NCBI RefSeq assembly: GCF_015627125.1
Contig: NZ_VTDO01000003.1
Span: 124,001 to 188,000 of the forward strand
Reading direction: 5' to 3'
DNA length: 64,000 nt
Origin: Acinetobacter rathckeae
Lineage (GTDB): Bacteria; Pseudomonadota; Gammaproteobacteria; Pseudomonadales; Moraxellaceae
Made by a program: the position numbers and the translations under genes. The notes under the pieces are model-generated. The model was given only the letters and a program-made list of their open reading frames with translations, was not told where the DNA came from and did not search any database. Below are positions 36,651 to 48,333 of the stretch, one piece after another. Position 1 is the first letter of the stretch; each line of letters starts with the position of its first letter.

Positions 36651-37409
36651 ATGAAAAAAATCATTTCACTTTGTTGCATCGCCTTTGCCACAACCCAACT
36701 ACATGCCGAATCCCGCTTACAAAGTGTCATTAATAAGGGCACACTCGATGTTTGCACCACAGGTGATTACAAACCATATAGCTTTTTAAAAGCAGATGGC
36801 CAATATGAAGGCATTGATATTTCTATGGCAGAGTCCTTAGCGAAAAGCTTAGGTGTGAGAACTAACTACGTAAAATCGACGTGGAAAACCCTCACGCCAG
36901 ACTTAGTTTCAGGAAAATGTGACATTGCTATGGGGGGTATTTCCGTGACCCTGACTAGACAACGCCAAGTGTTTTTTGCCAACCGTATAGATGTCGATGG
37001 CAAAGTACCACTCGTACGCTGTAATGACGTAAAGAAATATCAAACTGTTGAACAAATCAACAAGCCTTCTGTCCGTGTGATTGAGCCTGCAGGAGGTACA
37101 AATGAAGCCTTTGCGAAGAAGTACTTACCCGAAAGTAACTTAACACTGAGCCAAGATAACTTGGGTATTTTCCAACAATTGGTCGATAAAAAAGCGGATG
37201 TAATGGTTACCGAAGCCTCTGAAGCACTGTATCAGAAAAAGCACTACCCAAGCCTATGTGCGGTCAATACTCAAAAACCGTTACAGTATGGCGAAAAGTC
37301 ATATATGCTCCCAACTGATGACATCACTTGGAAACTATATGTAGATCAATGGCTTCACCTTGCCAAAGAAACTGGAGAATATCAAAAAATTCTTGAAGGG
37401 TGGTTCTAA
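36651..37409 (+). CDS. pheC: Periplasmic cyclohexadienyl dehydratase-like protein (PheC)
   Basis: A 252-residue periplasmic-binding-fold protein with signal peptide MKKIISLCCIAFATTQLHA. It matches Pseudomonas PheC along its length: SRLQSVINKGTLDVCTTGDYKPYSFLKADGQYEGIDISMAESLA, DIAMGGISVTLTRQRQVFFA, VIEPAGGTNEAFAKKYLPES, and MVTEASEALYQKKHYPSLCAV. PheC dehydrates prephenate to phenylpyruvate and arogenate to phenylalanine in the periplasm. It evolved from amino-acid binding proteins, so a pure binding role cannot be excluded, but the close motif match favours the enzyme. A single gene with a perfect terminator. Confidence 0.8.
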   Translation: MKKIISLCCIAFATTQLHAESRLQSVINKGTLDVCTTGDYKPYSFLKADGQYEGIDISMAESLAKSLGVRTNYVKSTWKTLTPDLVSGKCDIAMGGISVTLTRQRQVFFANRIDVDGKVPLVRCNDVKKYQTVEQINKPSVRVIEPAGGTNEAFAKKYLPESNLTLSQDNLGIFQQLVDKKADVMVTEASEALYQKKHYPSLCAVNTQKPLQYGEKSYMLPTDDITWKLYVDQWLHLAKETGEYQKILEGWF

Positions 37410-37417
37410 ATCTCATG

Positions 37418-37448
37418 CACATGGTAGGCAAATATTGCCTACCATGTG
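37418..37448. terminator. Bidirectional terminator after pheC
   Basis: Perfect 14-base arms (37418-37431 and 37435-37448) around a three-base loop, between convergent genes. Confidence 0.85.
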
Positions 37449-37455
37449 TACTAAA

Positions 37456-38304
37456 TTAATTGAGCTTGGCAAGCTGCTCCGCTAGCTGAGTATCGGTTTC
37501 ACTGGTTAATACTGCATCTAATACATCAAGCACTGCTTCTTTTTCATTATGCCCGACCACATAATCTGCAACTTGTTTTAACTCAGGTATTGCATTATCC
37601 ATTGCCAGACCAAATTTGGCCATTTTCACCATTTCAATGTCATTGTTATTGTCACCAATAACAAGCGTTTCATCTGCACTCACATTCCAACGCTGTTGCA
37701 AAAAGCTTAAACCAAACGCTTTATGTTGCTTTGGTACAATGAGATCTATAAAACCAAAACCACTCGACACCATTTTGACCTGAGCATTTTTAATATAAGA
37801 CTTCTGATTTAAGGCCTGCGTCAGCTCATCAAAATCGTAGTTACTGGTATTAATGGTAATTTTACAGACGAGGTCATCCACTTGAAGTAAATCCTCTACA
37901 CAAAACAGGCGTTTAAAATACTTATTGAGTTTCGGCATGTTTTCAGCAGGGGTTTGCTCATCAATATACGCACCCTCTTTACCACATAAAATGATACCTT
38001 CAGCATAATCCACCATCAGATCTGCCAGCATCACTTTCGCGACTTGGGGGTCAAAGTGGGCAAAATTGACTTCAGTTGTGCCATCAACGACAAAGGCACC
38101 ATTTTCAGACACATATGCAATTTGATCTTGAATATCAGAAAAATAGTTTTTTAAGGTATAAAGTTGGTTACCACTGGCTGCAACAAAATGTATACCCTGC
38201 TGTTGAAGCTGAGAGAACTGCCTTAAAAAACGCTGTTTATTGTACTGTTTTTCTCCATTTAAAAATGTACCATCCATGTCTACAGCGATGAGTCTAACTG
38301 GCAT
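37456..38304 (-). CDS. Cof-type HAD-IIB sugar-phosphatase-like hydrolase
   Basis: Cytoplasmic HAD-IIB phosphatase of 282 residues. Motif I is LIAVDMDGTFLNGEKQYN, motif II AASGNQLYTL, and the C-terminal signature is VIGDNNNDIEMVKMAKFGLAMDNAIPELKQVADYVV, typical of Cof/YidA/YbiV enzymes that hydrolyse sugar phosphates or related metabolites. I choose ATG 38304 because GAGAGGT lies eight bases upstream. The frame extends seven codons further without such a site. Substrate unknown. Confidence 0.85.
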   Translation of the reverse strand: MPVRLIAVDMDGTFLNGEKQYNKQRFLRQFSQLQQQGIHFVAASGNQLYTLKNYFSDIQDQIAYVSENGAFVVDGTTEVNFAHFDPQVAKVMLADLMVDYAEGIILCGKEGAYIDEQTPAENMPKLNKYFKRLFCVEDLLQVDDLVCKITINTSNYDFDELTQALNQKSYIKNAQVKMVSSGFGFIDLIVPKQHKAFGLSFLQQRWNVSADETLVIGDNNNDIEMVKMAKFGLAMDNAIPELKQVADYVVGHNEKEAVLDVLDAVLTSETDTQLAEQLAKLN

Positions 38305-38526
38305 TTTTACCTCTCGTGGGATCAATATTACATCACCATTATTTATCGTACTTGGTTTATTTGTTTAGAATTATCTTAGCAAAATATGACGCCATCATGA
38401 ATAAAAAGCCACGATATATTACAAAAATTTAAGCAATTTTAAATAGTTTAAATTTTTGTGTTATAAAATTTTATTTTTAATGCCTTTACCTCTTATAACA
38501 ACCTTTCATTAAACGAATAAGTTAAA

Positions 38527-38545
38527 GTAATTGATAATTAGTTTC
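38527..38545. promoter_or_regulatory. Fur-box-like sequence before the TonB receptor gene
   Basis: GTAATTGATAATTAGTTTC matches the 19-bp Fur consensus at 13 of 19 positions, about 46 bp upstream of the receptor ATG. Confidence 0.45.
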
Positions 38546-38590
38546 ATTTGGATAAAATATAGTTACATTTATTCACAGTTTCTATCAATT

Positions 38591-40774
38591 ATGTCAGATT
38601 ATTGTCAAAGTTTCTTATTGAAACCCTTATGTGCAAGTTTATTTGCAATCTCCATTCAAAGTTTTGCAGCCGAAAATACTAGTAGTGATGTAACTCAACT
38701 TGAAACCATTCAAGCGGAGTCAAACAAGTCTTCGAGCATGAAAACTGCAACAGGGCTTGAGCTCACTCAAAAAGAAACCCCTCAATCTGTTTCTGTGGTG
38801 ACACAAGAACAAATTAAAGACCAAGGCTTAACCACTGTCACAAGTGCAATGAAACAAGCTACTGGTATTAATGTCATTCGTGATAGCGGTCGCTTCCGTT
38901 TTCAATCTCGTGGTTTTTATATTGACCAAATTGAAGAAGATGGTTTGAGTAGTACGGTGGCAGGTTCAGGCTCAAATCCTCTTAGAACCTCCTCAAGTTT
39001 CACCGACTTAGATATTTATGACCATATTGAAGTGGTGCGTGGTGCAACAGGTTTGACACAGGCATATAGTGAACCAGGTGGTACACTTAATGCTGTACGT
39101 AAGCACCCAACCAAAGATTTTCAAATGCAAGGCTACCTACAAGCAGGCAGTTGGAATAACTTACGCTCTGTATTTGATGTCTCTGGCCCATTAAATGCAA
39201 ATAAAACTGTACGTGGTCGATTTGTTGCCATTGGTGCAGACAGTGATTCTTTCAAAAATAATGTCTCAAAAGACAACAAAACCTTTTATGGTGTTTTAGA
39301 CTTTGACCTCACCCCTGCAACACTTTTACGCATTGGTGCAATGTATCAAAAGTCACATGAAGTGCCAGATTACTTCGGTATTCCTATGGCATCAGGTGGC
39401 GTAGATTCTGGTTTACCAGCAAGTACTTACCTCGGCTCAAGTTGGTCTAAACTCGACTTTGAAAAATATAATGCTTTTGCAGAGCTCGAGCACAAATTTA
39501 ATGATGACTGGATATTAAATGCACAAATTAATAGTAATTGGAACAAGTCACTACAAAATGTAGGTGCTTTAGGACAATTAGGAACAAGCTATAGTGGCTT
39601 AACCAGTAGCAACCAAAAAGTGGCGATGAATAACTATCAATACTATGACAATAGTAGCGATGAACTGACAGCTAAAATCTCTTTAAATGGTAAATACAAC
39701 CTATTTAATGCCACACATGATGTATTTGCGAACTTAAACTATGTGAGCACCTATGAAAAATCTGAGTGGCGTCGTATTTTAAACTCAACATCATATAATG
39801 TAACCACATTTGACCCAACATCGGTGGCTGCACCGAATTGGAATGGGGCTTTAAACTTAAATTGGTTCTACACCAACTATATTACGCAAACAGCAGCCAC
39901 TTTAGGTACACGGGTTAATTTACTCCAAGACTTTCATTTAACTCTTGCAGGTCGCTACGCACAGTCTATTACGAATGGCAGTACTTACTATGCCCTTACT
40001 GGTGGTAAAACAGATGGTGAATATGCTAAAAACCGTGAAGTGAAGAAGAATAAGTTTATTCCATATATTGGTCTAACTTATGACTTAACAGACAATACTA
40101 GTCTATATGCTAGCCACACCGAGATCTTTAAACCGCAGTCTGCACGTAATTCATCTGGGCAAATTTTAGACCCTGTCGTGGGCAAAAATGATGAAATTGG
40201 AGTTAAATCTGAGCTGTTTGGTGGTCGCTTAAATACCTCTTTAGCCTTATTCCAAATTGAACAAGAAAATCGTGCGATTACCGATCCAAACAATACCAGT
40301 TTCTCAATCGCTGAAGGTAAAGTGCGTAGCCGTGGGGTAGATGTTGAAGTTTCTGGTAAAGTCACCAACGACTTAGCAGTTTTTGCAGGCTATACCTACA
40401 ATAAAAGTAAGTATCTAAAAACTGAAAGTTCAAGCTATGCTGCAGGTACAAACTTTAGTAAACACACCCCTGAGCATATGTTTAAATTGTATTCACAATA
40501 TCAGCTTCCTGGGGCACTTGAAAAATGGTCAGCAGGTGTAGGTGTGACTGCACAAACGGATACCAATAGTTTGTATAACATTTACCAAGGAGGTTACACC
40601 CTTTGGAATGCGAACATTCGTTATAGCTACTCAGAAAACCTATCATTTAACGTGATTGGCGATAACATTACCAACAAACGTTACTATGAAAACAACCGTG
40701 TACGTATCAACGGTGGGAACAACTTCTTAGGTAGCCCAGCCAGCGTATTGGTTCGAGTAGACTGGAAATACTAA
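38591..40774 (+). CDS. TonB-dependent siderophore receptor
   Basis: Outer-membrane gated barrel for ferric siderophore uptake, 727 residues from ATG 38591. A signal peptide (about residues 1-27, ending SIQSFA) precedes the plug domain: KETPQSVSVVTQEQIKDQGLTTVTSAMKQATGINVIRDSGRFRFQSRGF and the IEVVRGATGLTQAYSEPGGTLNAVRK segment. The barrel ends in VLVRVDWKY with the C-terminal aromatic residue. It belongs to the FpvA/FoxA-like siderophore class; the ligand is unknown. No strong ribosome binding site is visible. A Fur-like box lies upstream. Confidence 0.92.
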   Translation: MSDYCQSFLLKPLCASLFAISIQSFAAENTSSDVTQLETIQAESNKSSSMKTATGLELTQKETPQSVSVVTQEQIKDQGLTTVTSAMKQATGINVIRDSGRFRFQSRGFYIDQIEEDGLSSTVAGSGSNPLRTSSSFTDLDIYDHIEVVRGATGLTQAYSEPGGTLNAVRKHPTKDFQMQGYLQAGSWNNLRSVFDVSGPLNANKTVRGRFVAIGADSDSFKNNVSKDNKTFYGVLDFDLTPATLLRIGAMYQKSHEVPDYFGIPMASGGVDSGLPASTYLGSSWSKLDFEKYNAFAELEHKFNDDWILNAQINSNWNKSLQNVGALGQLGTSYSGLTSSNQKVAMNNYQYYDNSSDELTAKISLNGKYNLFNATHDVFANLNYVSTYEKSEWRRILNSTSYNVTTFDPTSVAAPNWNGALNLNWFYTNYITQTAATLGTRVNLLQDFHLTLAGRYAQSITNGSTYYALTGGKTDGEYAKNREVKKNKFIPYIGLTYDLTDNTSLYASHTEIFKPQSARNSSGQILDPVVGKNDEIGVKSELFGGRLNTSLALFQIEQENRAITDPNNTSFSIAEGKVRSRGVDVEVSGKVTNDLAVFAGYTYNKSKYLKTESSSYAAGTNFSKHTPEHMFKLYSQYQLPGALEKWSAGVGVTAQTDTNSLYNIYQGGYTLWNANIRYSYSENLSFNVIGDNITNKRYYENNRVRINGGNNFLGSPASVLVRVDWKY

Positions 40775-40785
40775 GTTAAGCCCCT

Positions 40786-40814
40786 AAACATAGCGTGCAG
40801 GTCATGCTATGTTT
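40786..40814. terminator. Terminator after the TonB receptor
   Basis: Arms AAACATAGC and GCTATGTTT with an 11-base loop, followed on the plus strand by TACC; it serves the convergent genes on both sides. Confidence 0.65.
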
Positions 40815-40923
40815 TACCTACCCCTTTGGCCATCTTTTCCACTTCTTTAATGGTCTTTTTAATGGGTTCAACCCCTAAAATGGCAAATAAATTAATATTT
40901 TTCTGATTCGACTGCGACAGCAT
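40807..40923 (-). CDS. Possible 38-residue small protein downstream of corA
   Basis: Reads MLSQSNQKNINLFAILGVEP followed by a lysine-rich helix (IKKTIKEVEKMAKGVGKT). It begins about 20 bases after the corA stop on the same strand. A GTG six bases earlier is better spaced from GGAGAG and could be the start. The amphipathic, basic C-terminal half and the regular codon pattern suggest a real peptide, but the length gives little statistical support. Function unknown. Confidence 0.4.
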   Translation of the reverse strand: MLSQSNQKNINLFAILGVEPIKKTIKEVEKMAKGVGKT

Positions 40924-40944
40924 ATCCACTACACTTTTCTCTCC

Positions 40945-42036
40945 TCACCCAACCAAATGGCGACGGTAAAAGTAAAATGTCAGTAAAAGTGTTGTTAACA
41001 ACATCGCAACGAGCATCACCCAAAACCCCTCAGGTGATTTCAAACCGGGAATCGACTCAAAATTCATACCATAAATCCCCGTAAGCAACGTCAGCGGTGC
41101 AAATATGGCTGTAATAATGGCTAAAATACGCATATTTTCATTAGTTTGATTTGAGATTGCAGAAAAGTGTAAATCTATAGCCGATTGAATCGATTGGCGT
41201 AAGCGTGACGTATGCTTTTGTATTCGTTCAACATGACTCACCAAATCATTAATTCTGACCAAAATTAAATCTAAACTGTCTACAGATGATGGTGCATCAT
41301 GTGCATGATGGTGATTTTCTACTACCTCATCTCTCAGCTCTTGTAAGGTTTCAATTTGCTCTTCACACAAGTTTTCCACTTGCTGAAATGCCATATTTTC
41401 TTGCAACAATTGTTGCCACTGCTTGAAGTAGTGCTTACCTTGAAGCAATTCTGTTTGCCAAAATTCGACCCGACGCGTTAACGGTGTACGTAATCCTAAA
41501 TAATCATCAATCATGCTATTGAGTAAACGCAGTGCTAAATTTAACGGTGTGCTTGGCAAACGTCTTAACTTATGCTGTTCAGCCACGTTTTTTTCTAATA
41601 ATCCACAAAGTCGGTCTAAATAATTTTGCATCGACTTATTGCCACGCTCTCGTACCGTAATCAGGTACTTCCCTGTAATAATAAAATTAACAGGTGTGGT
41701 AAATAAGCCAAACTCACTTTGATGTTGCTCACCCGACAAACTGTCAAAAATTTGTTGATCTTCAGGCGTCATAATTTTACGAAACGTTAAAAAATCATAC
41801 TCTTCCATGGTGTCAAAACCACAAGGGTGTTCGATATTTAAAATATCTGCAATATGAAATTCATTTAACACCAAATTGGTCTGAGTTTTTATTTGCTCTT
41901 GCCAAACATCTACCGTATGTACAATATCGTCTCTTAGACAGTCAATCCAAATAAAGTCAGTGTGTTCTTGGTGAGAATGCTGTGATACAGATAAAACCCC
42001 TGTGTCTTGGTGACGATAAAAATAGTAGCTTTGCAT
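40945..42036 (-). CDS. corA: CorA-family divalent cation transporter
   Basis: Inner-membrane magnesium/cobalt or zinc channel, 363 residues. It has a long cytoplasmic N-terminal domain with FHIADILNIEHPCGFDTMEEYDFLTFRKI, a helical stalk, then two C-terminal helices with the signature GIYGMNFESIPG (the GMN selectivity motif) and a basic end YFYRRHLVG. The periplasmic loop residue set does not settle magnesium import versus zinc efflux (ZntB), so the substrate is open. It is a separate transcription unit from pnp, with a terminator between. Confidence 0.87.
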   Translation of the reverse strand: MQSYYFYRHQDTGVLSVSQHSHQEHTDFIWIDCLRDDIVHTVDVWQEQIKTQTNLVLNEFHIADILNIEHPCGFDTMEEYDFLTFRKIMTPEDQQIFDSLSGEQHQSEFGLFTTPVNFIITGKYLITVRERGNKSMQNYLDRLCGLLEKNVAEQHKLRRLPSTPLNLALRLLNSMIDDYLGLRTPLTRRVEFWQTELLQGKHYFKQWQQLLQENMAFQQVENLCEEQIETLQELRDEVVENHHHAHDAPSSVDSLDLILVRINDLVSHVERIQKHTSRLRQSIQSAIDLHFSAISNQTNENMRILAIITAIFAPLTLLTGIYGMNFESIPGLKSPEGFWVMLVAMLLTTLLLTFYFYRRHLVG

Positions 42037-42080
42037 ACATTCAATCTTATTTATTTTGGAATATACATATTGTGGAGCGA

Positions 42081-42108
42081 AAAAAAGCCCGCATCAAGCG
42101 GGCTTTTT
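42081..42108 (-). terminator. pnp terminator
   Basis: GCCCGC (42087-42092) and GCGGGC (42098-42103) with flanking A and T tracts, just after the pnp stop. A strong bidirectional intrinsic terminator. Confidence 0.9.
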
Positions 42109-42124
42109 CAGTTTAAGACATAAA

Positions 42125-44218
42125 TTAAGCTTGTTCGATGTCTTTCATAGATAATTTAATACGACCACGGTTGTCTACATCTTGCACTTGTACTTTAATT
42201 TCTTGACCTTCAGTCAATACGTCAGTCACGTTTGCAATACGCTCATTTGAGATTTGTGAGATGTGTAATAGGCCATCCGTACCTGGCATAATATTTACAA
42301 ATGCACCAAACTCTACAATACGAATCACTTTACCTTGATAAATTGTGCCCGGTTCAATTTCAGCTGTCAGTGCTTGAATTTTTGCAATCGCTGCACGTGC
42401 AGCCGCTTTCGTTTCACCAAATACACGCACTGTACCATTGTCTTCAATATCAATGGCTGCTTTCGTTTCTTCAGTAATTTGACGAATGGTTGCACCACCT
42501 TTACCAATCACATCACGGATTTTATCAGGGTTAATGCTGATCACTTCAAATGTTGGTGCATGTGCAGAAATTTCAGGGCGAGCACGAGAAATGACTTTAT
42601 TCATTTCATTCAAGATATGCATACGACCTGCATAGGCTTGATTTAATGCAACTTCCATAATCTCTTCGGTAATCCCTTCGATTTTAATGTCCATTTGCAG
42701 TGCAGTGATCCCGTTTTCAGAACCTGCAACTTTAAAGTCCATATCGCCTAAGTGATCTTCATCACCTAAGATGTCAGAAAGAACCGTAAAACGCTCGCCT
42801 TCTTTCACTAGCCCCATTGCAATACCTGCAACTGGTGCTTTTAATGGTACGCCTGCATCCATCAGTGATAATGATGCACCACATACAGAAGCCATAGATG
42901 ATGAACCATTTGACTCTGTAATGTCAGATACAATACGAATCACGTATGGGAAACGGTCAATCGGTGGCAATACGGCTTGTACACCACGACGAGCCAAACG
43001 ACCATGACCAATTTCACGACGTTTTGGACCTGTTTCACGACCTGTTTCACCTACAGAATATGCAGGGAAATTATAGTGCAACATAAAGTTGTCAGTTTTT
43101 GTACCTGACAATGTGTCCACCATTAAGGCATCACGCGTGTTACCCAAAGTCGTTGTTACAAGTGCTTGTGTTTCACCACGAGTAAATAATGCTGAACCGT
43201 GTGCACGGTCTAGTACACCCACTTGTACATCTAGACCACGAACAGTTTTATTGTCACGGCCATCAATACGCGGTTTACCAGAGACAATATTGTCACGTAC
43301 AGTACGGTATTTAAGGTCTTCAAATAAGTCATTTAACTCATCTGCAATACCGCTTTCATCATTTTCAGGAACGAACTGCGCCACTGCTTGCTCATAAAGC
43401 GCACCTAGTGCTGCGTAACGATCTTGTTTTACAGCAATGGTATATGCTTCTGAAATTTTTGCTTCAAATGCTTCTTTCAGTTTTGCACGTAGCTCTTCAT
43501 TTTGTGTAGGAGCAGTCCACTCAGTTTTCTTCGTACCGACTGCAGCTGCAAACTCATTAATTGCTTGTACTACAATTTGCATTTCGTCATGACCGAACAA
43601 TACAGCACCGAGCATTTGGTCTTCTGACAATTCTTTAGCTTCAGATTCAACCATTAATACCGCAGATTCTGTACCTGCAACAACAAGGTCAAGATCAGAC
43701 TGAGCAAGTTGCTCATGTGATGGGTTTAAGATGTATTCACCATTCACCAAACCAACACGTGCAGCACCAATTGGGCCACGGAATGGGGTATCTGCAATAG
43801 CAAGTGCTGCAGATGTACCAATCATTGCAGCAATGTCTGCATCCATGGTTTTGTCTGAAGATACAACTGTTGCAGTCACTTGTACTTCGTTGTAATACCC
43901 TTCAGGGAACAATGGGCGAATTGGACGGTCAATTAAACGTGAAATGAGTGTTTCTGCTTCAGAAGCACGGCCTTCACGTTTACCATAGCCACCAGGAATA
44001 CGACCTGCTGCATATTGTTTTTCTTGATAGTTTACAGTCAATGGGAAAAAGTCTGTTCCTGCTTTTGCAGTCGGTTGAGCAACCACTGCAACAAGTACAG
44101 TTACGCCACCCATAGTGACTAAAACAGTATTGGCTTGACGTGCAACACGACCTGTTTCTAGTACAACTTGGTATTGGCCATATTGAAATTCTTTACGAGT
44201 CACATTAAACATTGACAT
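42125..44218 (-). CDS. pnp: Polynucleotide phosphorylase
   Basis: 3'-5' phosphorolytic exoribonuclease and degradosome component, 697 residues. It has two RNase PH-like domains ([36 protein letters not shown] near the start; [36 protein letters not shown] in the second), [36 protein letters not shown] with the catalytic-site region, a KH domain with [13 protein letters not shown], and an S1 domain [37 protein letters not shown] precedes the ATG. It lies downstream of rpsO as in most gammaproteobacteria. Confidence 0.98.
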   Translation of the reverse strand: MSMFNVTRKEFQYGQYQVVLETGRVARQANTVLVTMGGVTVLVAVVAQPTAKAGTDFFPLTVNYQEKQYAAGRIPGGYGKREGRASEAETLISRLIDRPIRPLFPEGYYNEVQVTATVVSSDKTMDADIAAMIGTSAALAIADTPFRGPIGAARVGLVNGEYILNPSHEQLAQSDLDLVVAGTESAVLMVESEAKELSEDQMLGAVLFGHDEMQIVVQAINEFAAAVGTKKTEWTAPTQNEELRAKLKEAFEAKISEAYTIAVKQDRYAALGALYEQAVAQFVPENDESGIADELNDLFEDLKYRTVRDNIVSGKPRIDGRDNKTVRGLDVQVGVLDRAHGSALFTRGETQALVTTTLGNTRDALMVDTLSGTKTDNFMLHYNFPAYSVGETGRETGPKRREIGHGRLARRGVQAVLPPIDRFPYVIRIVSDITESNGSSSMASVCGASLSLMDAGVPLKAPVAGIAMGLVKEGERFTVLSDILGDEDHLGDMDFKVAGSENGITALQMDIKIEGITEEIMEVALNQAYAGRMHILNEMNKVISRARPEISAHAPTFEVISINPDKIRDVIGKGGATIRQITEETKAAIDIEDNGTVRVFGETKAAARAAIAKIQALTAEIEPGTIYQGKVIRIVEFGAFVNIMPGTDGLLHISQISNERIANVTDVLTEGQEIKVQVQDVDNRGRIKLSMKDIEQA

Positions 44219-44341
44219 ATATTGTTATTTCCTAATTAATTTATTCTAGTGGAGACCCCTAAGGTTTGGCATTTATAGTAATACAGTTTCATGTTTTATA
44301 AATGACAAAACTTAGAAGCCGACCTCACTAGATTTTAAACA

Positions 44342-44372
44342 CAAAGAAGGAGCGATCATTCGCCCCTTCTTA
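44342..44372 (-). terminator. Hairpin between rpsO and pnp
   Basis: Nearly perfect arms AAGAAGGaGCG and CGCcCCTTCTT around a short loop, downstream of rpsO. It may partly terminate or be an RNase processing site in the rpsO-pnp message. Confidence 0.6.
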
Positions 44373-44458
44373 GATTGCTTAGCAAACTAAGCTATGCTTC
44401 ATTTTCAGCGCGAATGTTATAAATAACATACGTTGTACCGAAAAATCGCTCAATCGAA

Positions 44459-44728
44459 TTAACGACGTAAGCCTAAAGCACCAATTAACGCAACATAACG
44501 ACCGTGGTCTTTACCATTTAGGTAGTCAAGAAGTTTACGGCGTTGGTTAACCATACGAATCAAACCACGGCGACCATGGTGATCTTTTTTGTGTGCTTTA
44601 AAGTGACCTTGCAAGTCATTGATTTGAGCAGTAAGTAAAGCCACTTGAACTTCTGGTGAACCAGTGTCATTTTCTGCACGTGCAAATTTAGCAATGATTT
44701 CTGCGCGATCTGTAGTTGTTAAAGACAT
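44459..44728 (-). CDS. rpsO: 30S ribosomal protein S15
   Basis: Primary 16S rRNA-binding protein of the 30S platform, 89 residues, the standard length. [69 protein letters not shown] is the canonical S15 sequence. GGAG is correctly placed before the ATG. Upstream of pnp on the same strand. Confidence 0.99.
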   Translation of the reverse strand: MSLTTTDRAEIIAKFARAENDTGSPEVQVALLTAQINDLQGHFKAHKKDHHGRRGLIRMVNQRRKLLDYLNGKDHGRYVALIGALGLRR

Positions 44729-44919
44729 TCGATTTCTCCGAGATGCTTAAAATTTAAAAAATGATATAAAACAATTTATAAAAAAACTGCCTGCCATGCA
44801 TCACTACAGCAAGTGCATATTTTAAGTGAAAAGTGTACAAATTGCAAAATGCTTTTATCAATTGCGTAGAATTAAGCAATTTATATTTTTGTATAGTTGC
44901 TTTTGCTTTTTAGCTTAAA

Positions 44920-45276
44920 TCATCTCTTACTTAAGTATTCCAACCTTAGTGGAATTTTTTTACCTATCCATATTGAACAATCTGTATGAGCAAGCACTTC
45001 ATCATCCAATTCAGGATGAATAAAAATACTATAATCTTTTTCATATTGTTTAAAAAACAATATAATTTCATTTACAACGTCTTCAGAAAACTCCAGCATA
45101 AACATTGGCTTTGGTAAAGGCCCAGCTGGAGGTAATAACAAAGGGAAAATTGTGGCTAAATGAGATATTTGACTTGTTACCTTTTCATGGATCTTTTTAA
45201 TATGTTGAACCTCAACCAAATCAAAAAAGAAATGTAAATGGTAAATTACGGATAATTTCTTTGGCGTATCATTCAT
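44920..45276 (-). CDS. DOPA 4,5-dioxygenase-like small protein
   Basis: A 118-residue protein with the compact pattern of the DOPA 4,5-dioxygenase family: YHLHFFFD with His13 and His15, LLLPPAGPLPKPMFMLEF, and IFIHPELDDEVLAHTDCSIWIGKKIPLRLEYL. Family members cleave catechol-type rings with non-heme iron, but bacterial homologues are mostly uncharacterised. The histidines needed for metal binding appear present. It is AT-rich and stands alone upstream of rpsO. Function in this organism unknown. Confidence 0.7.
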   Translation of the reverse strand: MNDTPKKLSVIYHLHFFFDLVEVQHIKKIHEKVTSQISHLATIFPLLLPPAGPLPKPMFMLEFSEDVVNEIILFFKQYEKDYSIFIHPELDDEVLAHTDCSIWIGKKIPLRLEYLSKR

Positions 45277-46025
45277 AGGGCTACTACTATTAGATATTTA
45301 TAAAATAAATATTAGGTAAACTATTCAAACCACAGACATAAATCTAGACTTATTCGAACCATTACACTAACATCAATAGAGTTGAGCCAAAAAGCGTAAA
45401 AAGCATTTTATTTTGATTCCTCTATTATATAAACAATCATCTTTATAGCACAGCATACTTTTTGATACACCACCAAGTATTAACATTTAACGAACATCTA
45501 AAACTTTATGCGAGTATATATTCTACTCCTTAGCGTCAAATATATGTCTAAAATGGACAGTCTTAATATAAAAAAGCCCAAGTTTCCTTGGGCTTTTTTA
45601 TTGCGCTATATTGTTATTATAATTTTGACTGTTTTTGTGTTTTAGTCGTTATGCTTTATTGTGTTCCTGTGTTGTTTTACTTTGTTCTATTTTGTTCCCA
45701 CATCTTTATATTGCCATAATAAAATCAGCGTTATAGTAGTTTTTGACTGTATTGTTTGTACGAAATAACTTACACAAGAACATATGAATTAAAACAGATT
45801 CCTAATACTGTATTTACACAGCAAACAAAGTCATACTAACCATTACATTCCCCTCTATTTATGACAACTATTACCTGTTAATGTCACCAAAAATAACTCA
45901 AGATTACTGTCAAACACACCTATACATGCCCCCTACATTTAGGTTAACGCTATTTTTTTAACATGCTCCGATATTTATTTTAAGTTCATGCAACATTAGC
46001 AATTAAACCTGCTACTATTAAGCAA
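45277..46025. other. 750-bp gene-poor region with an isolated terminator
   Basis: Between a leftward small gene and the thiC leader. AT-rich, with degenerate TGTTTT-type runs at 45625-45710. A strong terminator at 45576-45593 has no gene leading into it. No protein gene is convincing here. Confidence 0.5.
45571..45599. terminator. Orphan intrinsic terminator
   Basis: GCCCAAG (45576-45582) and CTTGGGC (45587-45593) around TTTC, flanked by A5 and T6. Functional in either direction; no gene reads into it on either strand. Confidence 0.8.
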
Positions 46026-46136
46026 TGCTTGACGGAGTGCGAGTAACAACTCGCTGAGATCACCCTAGAAATATACTTTCTTAATGGTGAATACCGTTGA
46101 ACCTGATCAGGTTAAAACCTGCGTAGGAATCAAGCC
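46026..46136 (+). promoter_or_regulatory. TPP riboswitch (THI element)
   Basis: Thiamin pyrophosphate aptamer in the thiC leader. It has CGGAGTGC, then ACTCGCTGAGATCACCC (the P2/J region), a variable P3 stem, and GAACCTGATCAGGTTAAAACC followed by GCGTAGGAATCAAG. High thiamin pyrophosphate should lower thiC expression, in gram-negatives usually by masking the ribosome binding site, which is about 100 bases downstream here. Confidence 0.95.
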
Positions 46137-46172
46137 ACCACAAATTGATACCCTCTATTGCCTATCTATTGA

Positions 46173-48032
<1,860 letters not shown>

Positions 48033-48054
48033 AAACTCACAATGCCACACAATA

Positions 48055-48080
48055 TGGTCAGATATTCAAGTATCTGACCA
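48055..48080 (+). terminator. thiC terminator
   Basis: Ten-base arms TGGTCAGATA and TATCTGACCA around a six-base loop, followed by TTTAATTCATTTT. Confidence 0.8.
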
Positions 48081-48100
48081 TTTAATTCATTTTATACCAG

Positions 48101-48141
48101 TAAAAGAAAAGCCTTTTAGTCTCTCCCAAAACTAAAAGGCT
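48101..48141 (-). terminator. recCBD operon terminator
   Basis: Arms AGCCTTTTAGT and ACTAAAAGGCT; read leftward the hairpin is followed by TTTTCTTTTA. It lies about 190 bases after the recD stop. Confidence 0.7.
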
Positions 48142-48333
48142 CAGTAGCTTTTACACTTATTTGATTAACCCACGCTTCATTGTAAGTTTGCAGTCTTTCG
48201 AATATTTATAGTTATTCTCTGCATTGTTATTTGATCTTTCCCGATCAAACTTATTGTGTAAACCAATCATCGCAAAAAACCCACAGACGCACTATTGGTC
48301 AATGGCTCTATTTCTTGTACGCTATTTCGTACA

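Noticed and set aside
45544..45645. 33-codon rightward frame with a hydrophobic end
   Set aside because: It runs straight through a strong terminator hairpin, so it cannot be a sensible gene.
45620..45715. Repeated TGTTTT-like runs as a tandem repeat or attachment site
   Set aside because: The units are irregular and low in complexity, and no second copy elsewhere in the window was found.
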